Part shown: one piece after another, positions 14,427 to 19,108 of the stretch
How positions within the stretch are numbered: position 1 is the first letter of the stretch
How the letters are laid out: each line of letters starts with the position of its first letter
Source of the DNA: an uncultured bacterium
GTDB lineage: Bacteria > Pseudomonadota > Gammaproteobacteria > Burkholderiales > Burkholderiaceae_E
DNA length: 19,108 bases
Direction of reading: 5' to 3'
NCBI GenBank assembly: GCA_903864485.1
Contig: CAIPGD010000461.1
Span: 1-19,108 of the forward strand
Position numbers and translations under genes: made by a program
Notes under the pieces: model-generated
The model's input: only the letters and a program-made list of their open reading frames with translations
Told to the model about the DNA's origin: nothing
Databases searched by the model: none

Positions 14427-15410
14427 ATGCGCCACGAACGCATTGTTGTGCTTGGTGGAACGGGGTTTATCGGTCGCCATCTTGTAGCCCGGCTTGTCGC
14501 GCAAGGCTGTCACGTGGTTGTGCCCACGCGGCGCAGTCAGCACGGCCGAGATCTGAAATTCCTGCCGACGGTTGAAATCGTTGAGACGGATCTGCATGAC
14601 AGCGCGGCGCTGACACGACTCCTTGCGGGCAGTGACGCCGTTGTCAATTTGATTGGTGTGCTCCATGACAAGCCCGGTGAGCCGTATGGCGAACACTTTG
14701 CGCGGGCCCATGTCGCGCTGCCCCGGCGCCTTGTCGAGGCCTGCGGACGCGCCAACATCCGCCGAATCATTCACGTCAGTGCGCTTGGGGTTCGGCTTGA
14801 TCGGCGTGGCCCTTCGATGTACCTGCGCTCCAAGGCGGACGGTGAGCGCGCGATTGAACAGTCGCTGACCGACTGGACTATCCTGCGGCCTTCGGTGGTT
14901 TTTGGACCCGACGATCAGTTCTTGAACTTGTTTGCGGGCTTACTCCAGTTCGCCCCGGTGATGCCGCTCGCAGGCGCCTCATGTCGTTTTCAGCCGGTCT
15001 ATGTCGGCGATGTTGTCGCGGCGATTGCGGCGGCCCTCGACGAAGCCAGCACGATTGGTAAAACGATTGAACTGGCGGGGCCCGAAGTCTTCACCCTGGC
15101 GGAACTCGTGGCCTGGGTCGGCCGGGTCAGTGGCCACCCAAGGCCGATCATTCCGCTCTCTGCGGGTTTGGGCAAATGGCAAGCCTGGTTCCTTGAGCAC
15201 TTGCCCGGTCCCACCCTCATGTCCCGCGATAACGTCGATTCGATGGCCGTCGATAACGTCGTTAGTGGCGATTTAGCCTGCTTTCCAGCCGAATTGGGCG
15301 TGCGTCCGGTGGCGCTCTCGACCATCGTACCGACTTGGCTGGCGACCGATGCAGATGCGCGCCACGGCGTCGGTCATTACATCAATCTGCGCGAGCGCAG
15401 AAATCGATGA
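14427..15410 (+). CDS. NAD(P)-binding Rossmann-fold epimerase/dehydratase (complex I NDUFA9-like family)
   Basis: This 327-aa protein belongs to the extended/atypical short-chain dehydrogenase superfamily. The nucleotide-binding motif GGTGFIG lies at residues 10-16, a TRR motif follows strand 2, and VVNLIGVL follows strand 4. Candidate active-site residues are Ser118, Tyr132 and Lys136 (YLRSK), so catalytic ability appears retained. The family resembles the NDUFA9 accessory subunit of complex I, but the substrate is unknown. The gene sits between slt and cca, an order I associate with Burkholderiales and relatives, and overlaps cca by ATGA at 15407. A role in redox or quinone metabolism would be a guess. 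Confidence 0.85.
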   Translation: MRHERIVVLGGTGFIGRHLVARLVAQGCHVVVPTRRSQHGRDLKFLPTVEIVETDLHDSAALTRLLAGSDAVVNLIGVLHDKPGEPYGEHFARAHVALPRRLVEACGRANIRRIIHVSALGVRLDRRGPSMYLRSKADGERAIEQSLTDWTILRPSVVFGPDDQFLNLFAGLLQFAPVMPLAGASCRFQPVYVGDVVAAIAAALDEASTIGKTIELAGPEVFTLAELVAWVGRVSGHPRPIIPLSAGLGKWQAWFLEHLPGPTLMSRDNVDSMAVDNVVSGDLACFPAELGVRPVALSTIVPTWLATDADARHGVGHYINLRERRNR

Positions 15411-16654
15411 ATGACGCGGGGGCACCCGTGTTACCCGTTGGCGCTAAGGTCTACGTGGTTGGGGGTGCCGTTCGGGACGCGCTACTCGGCCTCGAGGGCG
15501 CTGATCGCGACTGGGTCGTGGTCGGTGCCCGGCCTGAACAATTGATTGAGGCGGGCTTTAAGCCCGTCGGTCAAGATTTCCCGGTGTTTCTGCATCCGCA
15601 AACCCGCGAGGAATACGCCCTCGCCCGCACTGAGCGCAAAACCGCTCCCGGGTATCGGGGCTTTGTGTTTCATGCCGCCCCCGATGTCAGTTTGGAGGAG
15701 GATCTCGAGCGCCGCGATCTGACGATTAATGCGATGGCTCAGGCCGCCGATGGTCGTTTGATTGACCCGTTTGGGGGGCAACGTGATTTGGCCAATCGGG
15801 TCTTGCGGCACGTCGGACCCGCCTTCTCCGAGGACCCCGTACGAATTCTTCGACTGGCGCGTTTTGCGGCCCGTTTCGGGGATTTCAGGGTTGACCCAGA
15901 GACCCAGAAGCTGTTGGGCACGATGGTCGATGCGGGCGAAGTCGACGCTTTGGTCCCTGAACGGGTTTGGCAGGAATTGGCCAGGGGCTTGATGGAGCGT
16001 CAGCCGTCGCGCCTGTTCGAGGTCTTACATGGGTGTGGAGCGCTGGCGCGGCTATTGCCCGAACTCAATCGTGTGTGGAATGATCGCTTAGGGCGACGGA
16101 TCGATGAAGCCGCCTCGAACGACGAACCCTTGGATGTGAGATGGGCCTTGTTGACGATCGACCTGACCAGCACCGAGGACAGTTCAGGCGCCGCAGTGAT
16201 GGCGCAGCGTCTTCGCGTGCCAGCAGAACTGCGCGCCATGGCTCAGTTGGTCGCTCGTGAACGCGGTTCAATTGAACGAGCGTCCGATTTGTCAGCCAAC
16301 GCCATGCTGGAAACCATCGAGCGCTGCGACGGAATCCGGCGCCCCGATCGGTTCTTGCGAATGCTCAAGGCGTGCTCGTATGTGCAGGCGACCACGCATC
16401 CTTCCACGCACTCGTCGACTAACCCGTCCGCGCCCGGGGATCAAATCTCGCACGCTGAGCGTTTCGTGCGGGCTTTGAACGCAGCGCGGGGCGTCGACGC
16501 AGGCGCTGTCGCCCAAAGTGTCCCCACCGAACTTGGATTGTCCGGCGGGACCCCGTCCGGCCAGACCTCACCTGACGCAACGGTCTCGGAGCGGATTCGC
16601 CTGGCGGTCCAGCGCGCCCGGATCGACGCAATTACCCGGAGCGCGGCAGTATGA
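15407..16654 (+). CDS. cca: CCA-adding tRNA nucleotidyltransferase with a degenerate HD domain
   Basis: This enzyme adds or repairs the 3'-CCA end of tRNAs from CTP and ATP. The class II polymerase core is intact: GGAVRDALLG (19-28), catalytic DRD (33-35), EEYALARTERK, RRDLTINA (101-108) and SEDPVRILRLARFAARF (from 140). It is closest to the E. coli-type bifunctional Cca, which has a C-terminal HD phosphohydrolase. Here the HD region is eroded: where E. coli has DVRFATLCHDLGKG, this protein has DVRWALLTIDLTST (His to Ile at 250), and the upstream HP...H segment is missing. A THPS-type repeat insertion sits further on. Length is 415 aa. Start ATG 15407 forms an ATGA overlap with the epimerase stop; the open frame upstream to 15335 lies inside that gene. 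Confidence 0.95.
   Translation: MNDAGAPVLPVGAKVYVVGGAVRDALLGLEGADRDWVVVGARPEQLIEAGFKPVGQDFPVFLHPQTREEYALARTERKTAPGYRGFVFHAAPDVSLEEDLERRDLTINAMAQAADGRLIDPFGGQRDLANRVLRHVGPAFSEDPVRILRLARFAARFGDFRVDPETQKLLGTMVDAGEVDALVPERVWQELARGLMERQPSRLFEVLHGCGALARLLPELNRVWNDRLGRRIDEAASNDEPLDVRWALLTIDLTSTEDSSGAAVMAQRLRVPAELRAMAQLVARERGSIERASDLSANAMLETIERCDGIRRPDRFLRMLKACSYVQATTHPSTHSSTNPSAPGDQISHAERFVRALNAARGVDAGAVAQSVPTELGLSGGTPSGQTSPDATVSERIRLAVQRARIDAITRSAAV
16394..16429 (+). repeat. Diverged 12-bp-period repeat (3 units) in cca
   Basis: Three 4-codon units encode THPS, THSS and TNPS near residues 330-341 of Cca. The DNA copies are diverged but keep strict 12-bp spacing. They lie in a loop of the C-terminal, degenerate HD half and resemble in composition the TNPP/TKPA units in slt. 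Confidence 0.65.
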
Positions 16655-17634
16655 AACCGATAGTCGCCAGGGCCTGCTCGACCCCCTTAATGCACCGGTC
16701 GGGAGATTTGTTGTGGGGTTTCATGATCGGCGCAGTACTCGCACTGACCGGTTGTGCTTCGACGGGCGATCGGTTGGCAGAGCTCCGCCAGGCCAATGAA
16801 GTCCCTCCGCTCGCGGCTAAACCGGACGCTGCGATCACCGCGTTTTCGTCCGCGCGGACCGGCGAAGATTTGCCAGGGCAGTGGCAGCCCTTCCTGCTCA
16901 CCCCAAACAAGAAGAAGACGCACTGGCGGCTCGAGCGCCCGGTGCCCTGGGATGCGACTTTAGATGCAGCGCCCGGGATGACCCGGAAATGGTTGCAGAC
17001 GGGCGATGGATCCGCAGCAATATCGCAGGGCGGGCTTGCGCCAGAGCGCGACGGGTTGAAGCGGGTCTCCAACACCGCCGGACCCGGCCGGGTGTCTTCC
17101 CCCGCGCTGGCACTGCGTGGGGACGCTGAACAGGCGGCCTCGGGCATCGCGCATCCGGTTGGTCGTACGATTGCCCCGAACGAACAATTGCAATGGGACT
17201 GGCGGATCGATCTGCCACCGAGCGATGCGGACCCCGGTGACCGATCACGTGAAGACAGTGCGATGCGGGTGGCCTTGTCGTTCAATGGCGATCGGTCCCA
17301 AATGCCCGCCCGTGAGCTCATGCTATCGGACTTATCGCAAGTATTGACCGGACACGAAATCCCTTACGCAACGCTGGTCTACGTCTGGGCGCCAGAGCGG
17401 GAGTTGGGGGAAATCGTAATTGATCCAAGAACCACTCGGGTTCGTTCGATCGTTGTCGGCAATCAAACGACCCCCATGCGCACCTGGTTGCGCACCCGCC
17501 GGGATGTGGCTGCGGATTTCGCCGAGGTGTTTGGCGAGCCACCAGGGACATTGAAGGGTATCGCCTTGTTTGTCGATGCCGATCACACCGAATCGCGGGC
17601 GATCGGCTGGTACGGTGATTTGAGTTTGCGCTGA
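16651..17634 (+). CDS. DUF3047 family lipoprotein of unknown function
   Basis: The C-terminal part (about residues 178-327) matches DUF3047 as I know it: LQWDWRIDLP, then MRVALSFNGDRS, VLTGHEIPYATLVYVW, RTTRVRSIVVG, WLRTRRDVAADFAEVFGEPP and a final ADHTESRAIGWYGDLSL. The N-terminus has a lipobox, LALTGC, with Cys35 as the expected lipidation site, so the protein should be membrane-anchored and periplasmic. Its ATG overlaps the cca stop (ATGA). ATG at 16690 (residue 14) would give a more conventional short lipoprotein signal. Between the first conserved strand block (WQPFLLTPNKKKTHWRLERP) and the main domain are roughly 80 low-complexity residues, more than I expect. The biochemical role is unknown. 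Confidence 0.82.
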   Translation: MKPIVARACSTPLMHRSGDLLWGFMIGAVLALTGCASTGDRLAELRQANEVPPLAAKPDAAITAFSSARTGEDLPGQWQPFLLTPNKKKTHWRLERPVPWDATLDAAPGMTRKWLQTGDGSAAISQGGLAPERDGLKRVSNTAGPGRVSSPALALRGDAEQAASGIAHPVGRTIAPNEQLQWDWRIDLPPSDADPGDRSREDSAMRVALSFNGDRSQMPARELMLSDLSQVLTGHEIPYATLVYVWAPERELGEIVIDPRTTRVRSIVVGNQTTPMRTWLRTRRDVAADFAEVFGEPPGTLKGIALFVDADHTESRAIGWYGDLSLR

Positions 17635-17671
17635 CCGATTGGTGATGGTCTCGGTGATTACGTTATTCGGC

Positions 17672-17866
17672 CTAAAGCAGCCGACCGAGCCCGGCTGCGA
17701 TCAGGCTCAAAATGATCGTGGAGCCGAGCGGTAGCGGAACTTCCAGACGTCCAAGTCGCAGGGTGAAATCACCCGGCAGACGGCCGATTCCAAACCGACG
17801 CAGCAGTGGCGTTAGTCCAGAAAAAAGAATGAGCGCAAGAAGCGTCACAATCATCCAACGGATCAT
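17672..17866 (-). CDS. DUF2905 small membrane protein
   Basis: This 64-residue protein has two hydrophobic helices (about 4-20 and 47-63) around a conserved hydrophilic turn with RFGIGRLPGDFTLRLG and a PLGSTIILS element, which is the usual pattern of DUF2905. It is probably an inner-membrane protein with both ends on the same side; its function is unknown. The ATG overlaps the stop codon of the upstream methyltransferase gene as ATGA, so the two are likely co-translated. Its 3' end faces the DUF3047 gene across 37 bp with no obvious terminator. Confidence 0.88.
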   Translation of the reverse strand: MIRWMIVTLLALILFSGLTPLLRRFGIGRLPGDFTLRLGRLEVPLPLGSTIILSLIAAGLGRLL

Positions 17867-19108
17867 GATCGACGCTCAAGCGACATCGATCGGTCACCCT
17901 GGCGAAAGCCAAGTGGGGTCGTTTCCGGCATTCCCCGCGTGAATGCAATCACTTTAAACAGCTCGCCCATTTCAGCTTCAGACAGTAACAGTTGGACGGC
18001 GGCGATTTGGGCGCTGTGTTCTCGCACGGCGGTGGGTGGCAGAGCGCTTAGGTGATCCAACAATCCACAATTGATCAAGAAGCGGGCTTGGCTGGTGTAT
18101 CCGGCGCAGTTCATCCCGGCGCTCATCACCGCTGCCGCGATTGCGCTGAAATCGACGTGTGCGGTGATATCGCGCTGACCGGGGTCGATCAATGGGTCGG
18201 GGTGACTTCGGTGCTGGGTATGGCACATCAGCGTACCGGTGTGGCGGGCCGGGTGATAAAACTCCGAGCGAGGGAAACCATAATCGATCAGCAGAAGCGC
18301 TCCGTGTCGAATCCGCTCAGCAACACTTGCCGCCCAGCCGACGGCTTGTTCGGGCCATTCACTTAAGTAGCCTCGTGCGTCTGCAACGGACCACCCGGCT
18401 TCCCCGATCGCTCGTGTCACGTCGTGTGCATAGGCCGGATCCGCCGCTCGATCGGACCATGCGAACGGGGTTTGCCCTGGGGAATCAGCGCCCGCTGATG
18501 TGGCCCCGCCAGGGATCCCTTGTGTGCCCCCATTTGCGACCCCATGTGCGACCCCATGTGCGACCCCACGCTCCATCACCTGGCCGCAATCGGCCACAAA
18601 GAGGCGCACGGGCAGCGCATCAAGCAGTTCGTTGGCCAGCACCACGCCGTCGATCTGTTCGGGCATGCGGTCGAGCCAGCGCACCCTCGCGGCCAGCTCG
18701 GCCGGAATTCGCGCCAAGGTGTCGCGTTGCCGCTCGCGCATGGCGCTCGATAGCTCGATGATTTCATACGTTTCAGGCGCCTGTCCCGCCTGAGCACACG
18801 CTACCAGCAGGTCTGCAGCGAGTTGTCCGGTTCCGGCCCCGAACTCCAGGATCCGCGCGGGGCCGCACTCGAACCATTGCAGTAGCTGGGCCGAGAGAGC
18901 GCCCGCGAAGAGCGGCGTCAAGGCCGGTGCCGTGATGAAGTCACCCCCGCGCGAGGCTGGGCCAATCGGGCCCCCCGATTCGTCCGTCGGTTGGTGATTC
19001 CGCCGTTCGTAATACCCCACGCCCGGCGCATAAAGCGCCAGCGCCATGTACTGATCAAAGCGCAGCCAGCCGCCGGCTTGATCGATCGCGTGGGTTATTC
19101 GGGTCTGG
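17863..19108 (-). CDS. MidA/NDUFAF7-family SAM-dependent methyltransferase (5' end beyond the window)
   Basis: The family methylates protein arginine; mitochondrial NDUFAF7 modifies a complex I subunit. The reading frame is open to the right edge: before the ATG at 19047 it continues with ITHAIDQAGGWLRFDQY, which joins MALALYAPGVGYY into the typical MidA N-terminal block. That ATG is therefore internal and the true start lies outside. Motifs include GGDFITAPALTPLFAGALS, SAM motif I ILEFGAGTGQLAADLL, VVLANELLDALPVRLF and LLLIDYGFPRSEFYHP. A low-complexity insert (GVAH repeats, then Gly/Ala/Ser/Pro) separates two conserved blocks. It is followed by the DUF2905 gene with an ATGA overlap. The target in this organism is unknown. 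Confidence 0.92.
   Translation of the reverse strand, partial: QTRITHAIDQAGGWLRFDQYMALALYAPGVGYYERRNHQPTDESGGPIGPASRGGDFITAPALTPLFAGALSAQLLQWFECGPARILEFGAGTGQLAADLLVACAQAGQAPETYEIIELSSAMRERQRDTLARIPAELAARVRWLDRMPEQIDGVVLANELLDALPVRLFVADCGQVMERGVAHGVAHGVANGGTQGIPGGATSAGADSPGQTPFAWSDRAADPAYAHDVTRAIGEAGWSVADARGYLSEWPEQAVGWAASVAERIRHGALLLIDYGFPRSEFYHPARHTGTLMCHTQHRSHPDPLIDPGQRDITAHVDFSAIAAAVMSAGMNCAGYTSQARFLINCGLLDHLSALPPTAVREHSAQIAAVQLLLSEAEMGELFKVIAFTRGMPETTPLGFRQGDRSMSLERRS
18517..18570 (-). repeat. 12-bp tandem repeat (3 clear units plus a diverged copy) in the MidA-type gene
   Basis: On the + strand, CCCATTTGCGAC (18529-18540) is followed by two identical CCCATGTGCGAC units (18541-18564) and a partial copy. 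A diverged copy (CCCTTGTGTGCC) precedes them at 18517-18528. On the coding strand they give GVAH-GVAH-GVAN-GGTQ. The array forms the start of a low-complexity insert in an otherwise conserved enzyme. Confidence 0.93.

Noticed and set aside
15335..15406. Upstream extension of cca
   Set aside because: It lies inside the epimerase gene, while ATG 15407 forms an ATGA overlap and places the conserved GGAVRD motif at the normal distance.
17635..17671. Terminator between the convergent DUF3047 and DUF2905 genes
   Set aside because: No stem-loop or T-run could be found in these 37 bp.

Overview
This is a GC-rich, densely packed chromosomal segment. It most likely comes from a betaproteobacterium of the Burkholderiales type. 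The reasons are the arrangement 5-formyl-THF cyclo-ligase / slt / NAD(P)-epimerase / cca, a long-form AhcY preceded by an S-adenosylhomocysteine (SAH) riboswitch and followed by metF, and the sequence character of the encoded proteins. This taxonomic placement comes from recognition, not from a search. No tRNA, rRNA, insertion sequence, phage gene or CRISPR array was seen.

Region 1 (1-7496) is peptide uptake. Two family-5 solute-binding proteins (616 aa, then an OppA-like 551 aa protein) run leftward as a tight pair. A divergent rightward operon encodes two inner-membrane permeases and one double-ABC ATPase (fused OppD/OppF type). A few bases at the left edge may be the start of a further permease gene. 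A stretch of 117 bp and a small coiled-coil-like gene of unknown function (7614-7865) separate this from the next unit.

Region 2 (7900-11289) is the activated-methyl-cycle operon. A predicted promoter starts a roughly 230-nt leader with a well-formed SAH riboswitch aptamer and a possible Shine-Dalgarno-masking stem. The genes are ahcY (UUG start), tlyA (a methyltransferase that makes SAH) and metF, which overlaps tlyA. AhcY removes SAH, TlyA makes it, and MetF supplies methyl-THF for remaking methionine from the homocysteine released.

Region 3 (11274-19108) is a housekeeping block. 5-formyl-THF cyclo-ligase runs leftward, tail-to-tail with metF and head-to-head with slt; on the most N-terminal starts the two divergent start codons share one CATG. 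Rightward follow slt (lytic transglycosylase with a low-complexity linker), a Rossmann-fold epimerase, cca and a DUF3047 lipoprotein, the last three joined by ATGA overlaps. A leftward pair, a MidA/NDUFAF7-type methyltransferase (cut by the right edge) and a DUF2905 membrane protein, converges on them.

The most unusual feature is a set of in-frame tandem repeats with a 12-bp (4-codon) period, found independently in the ATPase linker, at two places in slt, in cca and in the MidA-type gene. An additional out-of-frame 8-bp repeat sits at the 3' end of the ATPase gene. Second is a Cca protein whose HD phosphohydrolase residues are missing. Third is the riboswitch leader combined with a UUG start.
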